Assembly: GCF_003258365.1 (NCBI RefSeq) | Contig: NZ_QHKM01000003.1 | Span: 496,001-560,000, forward strand | DNA: 64,000 nucleotides | Direction: 5' to 3' | Source: Hymenobacter edaphi | GTDB lineage: Bacteria > Bacteroidota > Bacteroidia > Cytophagales > Hymenobacteraceae | The notes under the pieces: model-generated | The model's input: only the letters and a program-made list of their open reading frames with translations | Databases searched by the model: none | Told to the model about the DNA's origin: nothing | Position numbers and translations under genes: made by a program | In this document: positions 31,359 to 38,493 of the stretch, in pieces | How positions within the stretch are numbered: the stretch's first letter is position 1 | How the letters are laid out: every line of letters begins with the position of its first letter

Positions 31359-32468
31359 ATGCATTTGTCGTTCAGGTGTCTGGCCTTTGGGGGCCTGGGG
31401 TGGCTGGCCGGCTGTATCGAGCCGTACGAGCCGCCGCGGGAGGCCCGCGACGCCAACCTGCTGGTGGTCGACGGCTTCATCAACAGCGCGGGCGTGACGA
31501 GCGTGCGCCTCTCGCGCACCCAAAGCCTGAGCGCAAAAGGCAGCGCGCCCGCCGAAAAACAGGCGCGCGTATTCGTGGAAGAGGAAAACGGGGCGCGCTA
31601 CCCCCTGCGCGAAGGCGTGGCGGGTACCTATACCTCGGGCGCCCTGCTGCTGCCGGCCGGGCGTCTGGTGCGCCTGCGCCTAACCACGGCCCAGGGCCGC
31701 GAGTACGCTTCGGGCTACACGCGCGTGCTGCACACCCCGCCCGTCGACTCGATTTCCAGCGTTATCGGGGCCGACAAGCGCCTGCGCCTGCTGGTCAATG
31801 CCCACGACGACGCCAACGAAATTCACCACTACCGCTGGAGCTACGAGGAAACCTGGGAGTTCAAGTCCCGCTACCGCTCGTACCGGGAGTTCCGCAACGG
31901 GCGGCTGAGCTACCGCAGCGAAGATATTCAGCACTGCTGGGGCTCGGAGAAGCCCTCGGCTATCAAGCTGGGCAGCAGCCTGCACCGGAGCCCCAATGCC
32001 GCCTCGGAGCCGCTGACGGTGCTGCTGGATACCTCGCCCAAGCTCTCCAGCAAGTACAGCCTGCTGGTGCGGCAGTACGCCCTCACGCCCGAGGAATACG
32101 CCTACTGGGTCGAGCTGCGCCGGAACACCGAGCAGCTGGGCACCGTGTTCAGCCCTATGCCCTCGCAGCTGACCGGCAACGTGCACAGCCTCAGCGACCC
32201 GGCCGAAAAAGTGCTGGGCTTCGTCGGGGCGCAGTCGGTGACGGAAAAGCGCATCTTCATCGACCGCAATGATTTGCCGCCCTCGTGGCCCCTGGTCACC
32301 GGCTACGAAAACTGCGAGCTGTACGAGAACGGGACGCTGAACCTCTTCGTCGACGGGCGCTACACCCCGGTCGACGAAGGGCCGCCCGGCGGCATTTACT
32401 ACGGCACGACCGATTGCATCGATTGCCGCACCCGGGGCACCAACGTGCGGCCCGACTTCTGGCCGTAG
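31359..32468 (+). CDS. DUF4249 lipoprotein, copy 1
   Basis: A 369-residue outer-membrane lipoprotein: lipobox GWLAGC with acylated Cys19, then IEPYEPP. DUF4249 hallmarks are LLVVDGFIN early in the mature protein, LSRTQSL, a carboxypeptidase-like N-terminal beta domain and the C-terminal block TDCIDCRTRGTNVRPDFW. DUF4249 proteins usually sit beside a TonB-dependent receptor in Bacteroidota; here there is none. A near -7 box (TATATTCG) lies at 31309-31316. ATG 31359 is chosen as the start of the signal peptide. First of three tandem paralogues that share YRWSYEETWEF and MPSQLTGNV. Confidence 0.8.
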   Translation: MHLSFRCLAFGGLGWLAGCIEPYEPPREARDANLLVVDGFINSAGVTSVRLSRTQSLSAKGSAPAEKQARVFVEEENGARYPLREGVAGTYTSGALLLPAGRLVRLRLTTAQGREYASGYTRVLHTPPVDSISSVIGADKRLRLLVNAHDDANEIHHYRWSYEETWEFKSRYRSYREFRNGRLSYRSEDIQHCWGSEKPSAIKLGSSLHRSPNAASEPLTVLLDTSPKLSSKYSLLVRQYALTPEEYAYWVELRRNTEQLGTVFSPMPSQLTGNVHSLSDPAEKVLGFVGAQSVTEKRIFIDRNDLPPSWPLVTGYENCELYENGTLNLFVDGRYTPVDEGPPGGIYYGTTDCIDCRTRGTNVRPDFWP

Positions 32469-32633
32469 GGGCCGGCGGCGCGAAAGGTGGATTCGCCCGG
32501 CCGGCATTTGCCCCGGTTATCGTTTATTTGATGGTTCGGTAGTTGCCCGCGGGGCCGGCGGCAGCTCCGGTACGCCGATTCAATACGTTACTATTCGTTG
32601 AGCTGACCGGGTCAGAGGTAAATCGTTTTCGAC

Positions 32634-33782
32634 ATGAACAAGCTGCTGAAAATCACGTGGTACGCCTGCCTGGCGCTGCTGGCCGGCTGCATCGAGCCCT
32701 ACGACCCGAAGGTGGACAACCGCGAGATAAACCTGCTGGTGGTGGATGGCTTCATCAACACCAGCGGGGTGACGACCATCAAGCTCTCCCGGGCGCAGAC
32801 CCTCACCACCAAGGGCGGACCGCCGCCCGAAACCCGGGCGGTGGTGTTCATTGAGGAAGAAGGCGGGCGGCGTTACCCGCTGACGGAGGGCGCCGCGGGC
32901 ACTTACGCCTCGGCGCCGCTGCAGCTCACCCCGGGCCGGCCCGTGCGCCTGCACCTGACCACGGCCGGGCGCCGCGAGTACGCCTCCGACTACTCCCGCG
33001 CGCTGGTTACCCCGCCCATCGACTCGATTTCGTTTCGGGCCGGGGAGGGCAAGCTGCGCCTGTACGTGAACACGCACGACGCGCTGGACCAGGCCCGCCA
33101 CTTCCGCTGGAGCTACGAGGAAACCTGGGAGTTTACCTCGCGCTTCGAGTCGCAGCTGATGTACCGCAACAACGCGCTGGTGCCGCGCACCGACAACATC
33201 TACCGCTGCTGGGGCTCGGAATTGCCCTCGACCATCGTGCTGGGCAACACCCTGCGCCTGAGCCGCAACGTGGTGGCCGAGCAGCCGCTGACGGTGCTGC
33301 TGGACACCTCGCCCAAGCTCTTCATCAAGTACAGCGTGCTGGTGCGGCAGTACGCCGTCACGCCGGAGGAGTACGCCTACTGGGAATTGCTGCGCAAGAA
33401 CACCGAGCAGCTGGGCACGCTCTTCGACCCCCTGCCCTCGCAGCTGACCGGCAACGTGCGCAGCCTCAGCGACCCGGCCGAGCAGGTGCTGGGCTGGGTG
33501 GGGGCGCAGTCGATGACGGAGCAGCGCCGCTTTATCGACCGCAACGACCTGCCCGCCGGCTGGCCCCTGGTCAGCGGCTACGAGGGCTGCCCGCTCGACA
33601 CCATTCCCAAGCCCAAGGTGTTTCCCGAGCCTACGCTGGAGGAAATCATCCGGTCCTTCTCTTTTGGCATGATGGTGCCGATCAGCTACAACCTGACGGC
33701 GGACGAGTACTACTATTCCACAGTGGACTGCCTGGACTGCCGCAAGCGGGGCAACAACGCCCGGCCGAGCTTCTGGCGCTAG
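32634..33782 (+). CDS. DUF4249 lipoprotein, copy 2
   Basis: A 382-residue paralogue with lipobox ALLAGC (Cys19) and IEPYDPK. It keeps LLVVDGFINTSGVTTIKLSR, RYPLTEGAAGTY, FRWSYEETWEF, PSQLTGNVRSLSDPAE and the closing DCLDCRKRGNNARPSFW. Compared with copy 1 it has an insert near residues 325-355 (TIPKPKVFPEPTLEEIIRSF). The 165-base gap from copy 1 contains no terminator that I can see, so the genes may be co-transcribed. Role presumed as outer-membrane surface lipoprotein; ligand unknown. Confidence 0.8.
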   Translation: MNKLLKITWYACLALLAGCIEPYDPKVDNREINLLVVDGFINTSGVTTIKLSRAQTLTTKGGPPPETRAVVFIEEEGGRRYPLTEGAAGTYASAPLQLTPGRPVRLHLTTAGRREYASDYSRALVTPPIDSISFRAGEGKLRLYVNTHDALDQARHFRWSYEETWEFTSRFESQLMYRNNALVPRTDNIYRCWGSELPSTIVLGNTLRLSRNVVAEQPLTVLLDTSPKLFIKYSVLVRQYAVTPEEYAYWELLRKNTEQLGTLFDPLPSQLTGNVRSLSDPAEQVLGWVGAQSMTEQRRFIDRNDLPAGWPLVSGYEGCPLDTIPKPKVFPEPTLEEIIRSFSFGMMVPISYNLTADEYYYSTVDCLDCRKRGNNARPSFWR

Positions 33783-33841
33783 GCCCGGCGGCTGACATGA
33801 TTATGTAAGCGGCCGTGGTGATGCGCAAGCGGCCACCGGTT

Positions 33842-33849
33842 TACCTTTG
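33842..33849 (+). promoter_or_regulatory. -7 promoter element upstream of DUF4249 copy 3
   Basis: TACCTTTG, full consensus match, 105 bases before ATG 33955; a second weak box TAACTTGC lies at 33939-33946. Confidence 0.4.
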
Positions 33850-33954
33850 GGTGCGGTTGGCCCCGACCGCCAGCCAACCTGGGGGCTATGGTCCCGCTCT
33901 TATGCCTGTGGGCCAGCCGACTGGTGGCGGGCCCCCCTTAACTTGCCGATACCA

Positions 33955-35091
33955 ATGAACTTCTGGAATAAGCTTATTATCTGCGGCGGGCTGTGGGCCG
34001 CCACCGCCGGCTGCGTCGAATCGTACAAGCCAGAGGCCATCAGCAAGCCCGTCAACTACCTGGTGGTCGACGGATTCATCAACACGAACGGCGTTACCAG
34101 CATCCGCCTCTCGCGCACCACCGCCCTCGACAGCAACAAGCCCGTGCCGGCCGAAACCCGGGCCACGGTGACCATCGAGGAGGAAGGCGGGGCGCGCTAC
34201 CCGCTTACCGAGGGCGCGGCCGGCACCTACACCTCGGCCAACCTGCGCCTGGGCGCGGGGCGCCGCGTGCGGCTCTACATCAAAACCGCCGGCCCGCGGG
34301 AGTACGCCTCCGACTACACCACCGCCAAGCAGACGCCGCCCATCGATTCGGTGACGTGGCGGGCCGATGCGCGCGGGCTGCAGCTGTACGTCAACGCCCA
34401 CGACGCCACCGACCAGACGCGCTTCTACCGCTGGGACTACGAGGAAACCTGGGAGTTCACCTCGGCCCGCCCCGCGCTCTACGAGTACCGCAACAACCGC
34501 CTGGACGTACGCACCAGCGACATTTACCGGTGCTGGCGCACCGAGAAAGCCACGGCCATGCAGCTGGGCAACACCAAGCGCCTGGCCCACGACGTGCTGC
34601 GGGAGGCCCCGCTGCTGCTGCTGGGCCCCAGCGAGGAGCGGCTGCGCTACCGCTACAGCATCTTGGTGCGTCAGTACGCGCAGACCGAGGAGGAAAGCAC
34701 TTACTGGGAGCTGCTGAACAAGAACACCGAGCAGCTGGGCACCGTGTTCGGCCCCATGCCCTCGCAGCTGACCGGCAACGTGCGGTGCCTCAGCAATGCC
34801 GAGGAGCCCGTCATCGGGTTCGTCGGGGCGCAGTCGGTGACGGAAAAGCGGATTTTTGTGGCCCGCAACCAGTTGCCGCAGGGCTGGACGGCGGTGACGC
34901 CCTACGACAACTGCACCAACTACGACACCATTCCGGACCCGCTATCGGGGCGGCCGCTACCCCTGGATCATTTTCGCGACGGTAATTTTATCCCCGTCGA
35001 TGCCCTGGGCGGTGGCTCCTGGCTGTCCTCCACGCCGGCCTGCGTGGACTGCCGCACGCGCGGCACCAACGTGCGCCCAAGCTTCTGGTAA
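33955..35091 (+). CDS. DUF4249 lipoprotein, copy 3
   Basis: A 378-residue paralogue with lipobox ATAGC (Cys20) and VESYKPE. Conserved blocks: LVVDGFINTNGVTSIRLSRT, RYPLTEGAAGTYTSANL, YRWDYEETWEF, MPSQLTGNVRCLS, FVGAQSVTEKRIF and CVDCRTRGTNVRPSFW. Parts are closer to copy 1 than to copy 2 at the DNA level (for example 34819-34850 versus 32219-32250), so the triplet has been shuffled by conversion or was duplicated in steps. ATG 33955 gives the signal peptide. Its stop lies eight bases from the stop of the convergent next gene. Confidence 0.8.
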   Translation: MNFWNKLIICGGLWAATAGCVESYKPEAISKPVNYLVVDGFINTNGVTSIRLSRTTALDSNKPVPAETRATVTIEEEGGARYPLTEGAAGTYTSANLRLGAGRRVRLYIKTAGPREYASDYTTAKQTPPIDSVTWRADARGLQLYVNAHDATDQTRFYRWDYEETWEFTSARPALYEYRNNRLDVRTSDIYRCWRTEKATAMQLGNTKRLAHDVLREAPLLLLGPSEERLRYRYSILVRQYAQTEEESTYWELLNKNTEQLGTVFGPMPSQLTGNVRCLSNAEEPVIGFVGAQSVTEKRIFVARNQLPQGWTAVTPYDNCTNYDTIPDPLSGRPLPLDHFRDGNFIPVDALGGGSWLSSTPACVDCRTRGTNVRPSFW

Positions 35092-35098
35092 GCACGGC

Positions 35099-35581
35099 TT
35101 ACCGCGGGGCCGCGGCCGCAGGCTCCAGCTCGGCCAGCCGGGCTGCGGTGAAGCGCTGAAAGGCCGTTTCCAGGGCCGGGTTACGCCGCAGCCGGTCGGC
35201 CAGCTTGGCGGCGGCCGGGCTGCTCAGAATCGTTTGTTGGGGGCGGGTCCAGTCCGGGCTTTGCAGCCGCGCGGCCAGGGCCTGCCGCTCGGCCGGGCCC
35301 AGGGTGGCGCGCAGCTGCTGCAGCTGCTGACGCAGGCCGCGGCGCCGCGCCCCGAACTCCTCGGTGGCGGTGCTCAGCAGCGTAATGGCGCGGGCGTCGC
35401 TGGGCGCGAAGTAGATGTCGCGCAGGCGCTGGTTGAAGTCGGCGTAATACTGGGTGAGGTGGGCGTCGAAGGGGCGCAGCGCCGGGCTGAGGGGCAGCTG
35501 CCGGGCAACCGGCGCCGGGGTCTGGGCGCCCAGCGGCGCGGCGGCGAGCAGCAGACTTAGCACAAACGGAAAACGGATCAT
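35099..35581 (-). CDS. Small secreted protein of unknown function
   Basis: A 160-residue protein with a signal peptide (PFVLSLLLAAAPLGAQ). The mature part is Ala/Leu/Arg/Gln-rich and helical (RRGLRQQLQQLRATLGPAERQALAARL), without recognisable domain. ATG 35581 is chosen because the signal peptide begins there; a longer in-frame start would add a Pro-rich segment with no export signal. It is convergent with DUF4249 copy 3 with only seven bases between stops and no terminator between them. Confidence 0.55.
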   Translation of the reverse strand: MIRFPFVLSLLLAAAPLGAQTPAPVARQLPLSPALRPFDAHLTQYYADFNQRLRDIYFAPSDARAITLLSTATEEFGARRRGLRQQLQQLRATLGPAERQALAARLQSPDWTRPQQTILSSPAAAKLADRLRRNPALETAFQRFTAARLAELEPAAAAPR

Positions 35582-35958
35582 AACGCAGGCAGTGGGCGGC
35601 AGGTGAACTAGCCGATACGAGTGGCGGGGGCCGGCGGACACCGGGGGCGGCGCCGGCCGGCTCGGCGGCAACGCCCGTTCGGCCGGTAATATATGGCCCG
35701 GTCCGCACGAAAAGGCGGGGGGCGGCGTTGGCCAGTCGGGCGCCGCAGCGGTGGAGCCTGCCGGCCCGGCCCGGCTTAAAACGCGTACCTTGTGCGCAAG
35801 GTGCCGACGGCTTAGCCGCCCGGCGCCGGCATCTGGCCGGGTTGTCGTCTGCTCCCGTCCGCACTTCGTCGGTCTTTTTCCGGCTGCGAATCCGATGCAT
35901 TTCCCCGTCAGCTCATATTTTTCTGATGCCGGCTCGCTGATGCGTCCGAATCCAGCCT
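35582..35958. other. 377-base intergenic region with desaturase promoter
   Basis: Very GC-rich, no convincing gene. It contains the -7 box and dyad at 35786-35802 serving the desaturase; nothing else recognisable, and no full -7 match for the leftward gene. Confidence 0.4.
35786..35802 (+). promoter_or_regulatory. -7 box overlapped by a small dyad upstream of the desaturase
   Basis: TACCTTGT (TAnnTTG form) at 35786-35793 overlaps ACCTTG-N4-CAAGGT (35787-35802), a perfect 6-bp dyad. A repressor site laid over the promoter is possible. The leader to ATG 35959 would be about 160 nt. Confidence 0.35.
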
Positions 35959-37026
35959 ATGAAATCGTTCACTGCCCTTACGGACCCGACCTACCGGGAG
36001 CCGGTCCAGCGTTCCGCCTTCAATCAACGGCTGGTGGGCCTGATCCAGGATAAGCGCGACCTGCCCTTCCTGGTTCTTACGCTGCAAATCACGGCCACGC
36101 TGCTGCCGCTGGCGGCGCTGCTGTTCGTGCCGGGCCTGCCCGGCTGGGCTTGGTGGCCGGCGGCCGTGGCCTACCTGTTTCTGAACAACATCACCTTCAA
36201 GGGGCCGTTCGGGCTGATGCTGCACTGCACCAGCCACCGCGCTTTTTTCAAGAAGGAATACGGATTTCTGAACCACTACCTGCCCTGGGTTATCGGGCCG
36301 TTTTTCGGGCAGACTCCGGAAACCTACTACGCCCACCACCTGGGCATGCACCACGCCGAGAACAACCAGGAGGAAGACAAAAGCTCCACTATGCACTACC
36401 AGCGCGACTCGCTGCGGGGCTTTTTGCACTACTTGGGCACGTTCATCACGGTGGGCATCTTTCACCTGGCGCACTACTTCATCAAGAAGCGCAAGATGAA
36501 GCTGCTGTTCCGCTCCATGCGCGGCGAAATCCTCTACGCCCTGCTGTGCGTGGGCCTGTGGCTGGTCAACTGGCAGGCGACGCTGGTGGTGTTCGTGCTG
36601 CCCTTCCTGATTTCGCGCGTCATCATGATGCTCGGCAACTGGACCCAGCATGCCTTCATCGACGGCAACGACCCCGGCAACGATTACACCAACAGCATCA
36701 CCTGCCTCAACACCAAGTACAACCACAAGTGCTGGAACGACGGCTACCACGCCAGCCACCACATCCGGCCGGCGCGCCACTGGACCGAGCACCCGGCCGC
36801 CTTCCAGAAAGACCTGCCCAAGTACATTCAGAACGACGCCATCGTCTTCGACGGCATCCACTTCCTGCACGTGTTTGCCTGGCTGATGCTGAAACGCTAT
36901 GATCTGATGGCCAAGCACTTCGTTAACCTGGGCGAACGGTACCAGTCGGAGGCGGAAGTCATTCAGCTGCTGAAGAGCCGCACCCGCCGCATCGAGAAGC
37001 GGCAGCCGGAACTGGTGGCCGCTTAA
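35959..37026 (+). CDS. Membrane fatty acid desaturase
   Basis: A 355-residue integral-membrane di-iron desaturase. The three His boxes are present: HCTSH (His89, His93), HHLGMHH (His126-132) and HASHH (His264, His267, His268). Hydrophobic hairpins lie near residues 45-85 and 190-225. It should introduce a double bond in a membrane acyl chain, with O2 and an electron donor; the position cannot be told from sequence. The final 20 residues are basic and soluble. Likely regulated by temperature or membrane state, as for other desaturases, but only the dyad at 35787-35802 hints at this here. Confidence 0.88.
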   Translation: MKSFTALTDPTYREPVQRSAFNQRLVGLIQDKRDLPFLVLTLQITATLLPLAALLFVPGLPGWAWWPAAVAYLFLNNITFKGPFGLMLHCTSHRAFFKKEYGFLNHYLPWVIGPFFGQTPETYYAHHLGMHHAENNQEEDKSSTMHYQRDSLRGFLHYLGTFITVGIFHLAHYFIKKRKMKLLFRSMRGEILYALLCVGLWLVNWQATLVVFVLPFLISRVIMMLGNWTQHAFIDGNDPGNDYTNSITCLNTKYNHKCWNDGYHASHHIRPARHWTEHPAAFQKDLPKYIQNDAIVFDGIHFLHVFAWLMLKRYDLMAKHFVNLGERYQSEAEVIQLLKSRTRRIEKRQPELVAA

Positions 37027-37071
37027 GCAAACAGCCGCCAGCTCTGCCCCCGGCTTCGGGAGCAAACCAAT

Positions 37072-37122
37072 CCCGGCACGAAAAAAGGCAGCCCCGCCGG
37101 GGCTGCCTTTTTTCGTGCCGGG
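37072..37122. terminator. Long bidirectional terminator
   Basis: Perfect 24-bp stem (37072-37095 with 37099-37122), 3-base loop, containing A6/T6 inside the arms. It lies between the desaturase and the convergent oxidoreductase gene. Confidence 0.9.
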
Positions 37123-37129
37123 GCGGGCC

Positions 37130-38347
37130 TCAGCCACCTACCCGGTCAAAGGCGAAGGTGTCGTGGTAGCGGTGGCGGCGGCCGGTGAGGGCGTCGCGGA
37201 TGATTTCGGCGGCCAGCAGGCTGTAAGTGGTGCCGTTGCCGCCGTAGCCGAGGGCAAAATAGGTGCGCGGAAAGTCGTGGTGCGGGCCGATGTAGGGCAG
37301 CCCGTCGTCGGTTTCGCCGTAGACGCCGGCCCACACAAAGTCGCGGGTGAAGGGGGTGGGCTGGTCGAAAAGGTCCTGAAACTGCTTTTCGAGCTTCTCG
37401 ACCTTATGCTCCAGCACCGTGTTTTGGAAGGTGGCGTTTTTCACCACTTCGTCGCGGCCGCCCACCATGATGCGGCCGTCGGCGGTGGTGCGGGTGTAGA
37501 GGTAGGGGCGGGCCGTTTCCCAGATCTGGGCGGTGCCGGTGGGCAGCGTAGCCATTTCGCCCGGCTGGCTGATGACCACGTAGGTGGAGTGCAGGTTCAC
37601 CAGGTCCCGCGGCACCAGGTTGTCGGCTTCGTAGCCGGTACACACCACCACGTGCCGGGCCCGCACGCGCCGCTCCCCGGCGTGCACGGTTACCGCCTGG
37701 CCGTCGGCCTCGGCGGCGCAGTGCTGCACCGGGCTGCGCTCAAATACCCGCAGACCCTGTTTGATGGCCTCGGCCAAGAGCGTGTGCGTGAGCCGGTACG
37801 GGTCGACCTGGGCGGTGTCGCCGGAGCGCAGGGCGGCTGCGGCCTGCAGGTGGTAGCGGCGCAGCAGCTCGGCGCGCTCCAGGTATTCCACGTCGATGCC
37901 GATGCCGCGGCGGGCTTCGCCTTCGTCGGCCAGGTGGGCCGCGTCCCGCTCGCGGCTGGCCAGGTAAAAGCTCCGGCAGTCTTCGAAGCGGCAGCTGTCG
38001 GGCAGCTCTTCCCGGCAAAGGCGGCCCAGCTCGTGCACGGCGTACACGTTGGCCAGGTAGGCGTCGTTGGCCCGGCTGGTGCCGAGCTTGTCGCGCAGGT
38101 CGATGAGGTCCACGTCCAACTCGTACTGGCACATGGCGGTGCTGGCCGAGGTGCTGCCGCCGCCCACGTAGCGGCCCTCGAGCACCACGGCGCGCAACCC
38201 GGCGCGGGTGAGGTAGTAGCCCAGAAACGCCCCGGTGATGCCGCCGCCGATGATGACCACGTCGCAGCTCAGGTCGTCGGTTAGCGTAGGGTAACGCACA
38301 AGGCCTTGCTCGGTAAGCCAGAACGGCTGGCCGGTAGTCAGAATCAT
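37130..38347 (-). CDS. FAD-dependent amine/amino-acid oxidoreductase (DAO family, PuuB-like)
   Basis: A 405-residue DAO-family flavoprotein, cytoplasmic. The dinucleotide-binding motif is VVIIGGGITGAFLG (Gly34, Gly36, Gly39), followed by the glutamate of the second strand (VVLEGRYVGGGSTSAS). The C-terminal block GETDDGLPYIGPHHDFPRTYF and LGYGGNGTTYSLLAAEII is typical of gamma-glutamylputrescine or glycine/D-amino-acid oxidases. It should oxidise a C-N bond of an unknown amine with FAD. No Rieske domain is attached, unlike some relatives. ATG 38347 starts the family-like N-terminus. A terminator for the upstream leftward gene separates the two. Confidence 0.8.
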   Translation of the reverse strand: MILTTGQPFWLTEQGLVRYPTLTDDLSCDVVIIGGGITGAFLGYYLTRAGLRAVVLEGRYVGGGSTSASTAMCQYELDVDLIDLRDKLGTSRANDAYLANVYAVHELGRLCREELPDSCRFEDCRSFYLASRERDAAHLADEGEARRGIGIDVEYLERAELLRRYHLQAAAALRSGDTAQVDPYRLTHTLLAEAIKQGLRVFERSPVQHCAAEADGQAVTVHAGERRVRARHVVVCTGYEADNLVPRDLVNLHSTYVVISQPGEMATLPTGTAQIWETARPYLYTRTTADGRIMVGGRDEVVKNATFQNTVLEHKVEKLEKQFQDLFDQPTPFTRDFVWAGVYGETDDGLPYIGPHHDFPRTYFALGYGGNGTTYSLLAAEIIRDALTGRRHRYHDTFAFDRVGG

Positions 38348-38450
38348 GTGGATAAGATGCGTAAACGGGCGGTTGTGGCACCGCCGCTGGCTTTTCCTAC
38401 GACGAAGCCGGCCCGGCCGTTGACCGGGGCCGGGCGGCGGCCAAACAAAA

Positions 38451-38474
38451 AAGGCCGCCCCGGAGGACGGCCTT
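38451..38474 (-). terminator. Terminator after the LysM lytic transglycosylase
   Basis: Stem AAGGCCG/CGGCCTT (38451-38457 with 38468-38474); on the minus strand it is followed by T6. Twenty bases after the stop of the 38494 gene. Confidence 0.7.
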
Positions 38475-38493
38475 GGGCATTGAAGGCCCTGGG

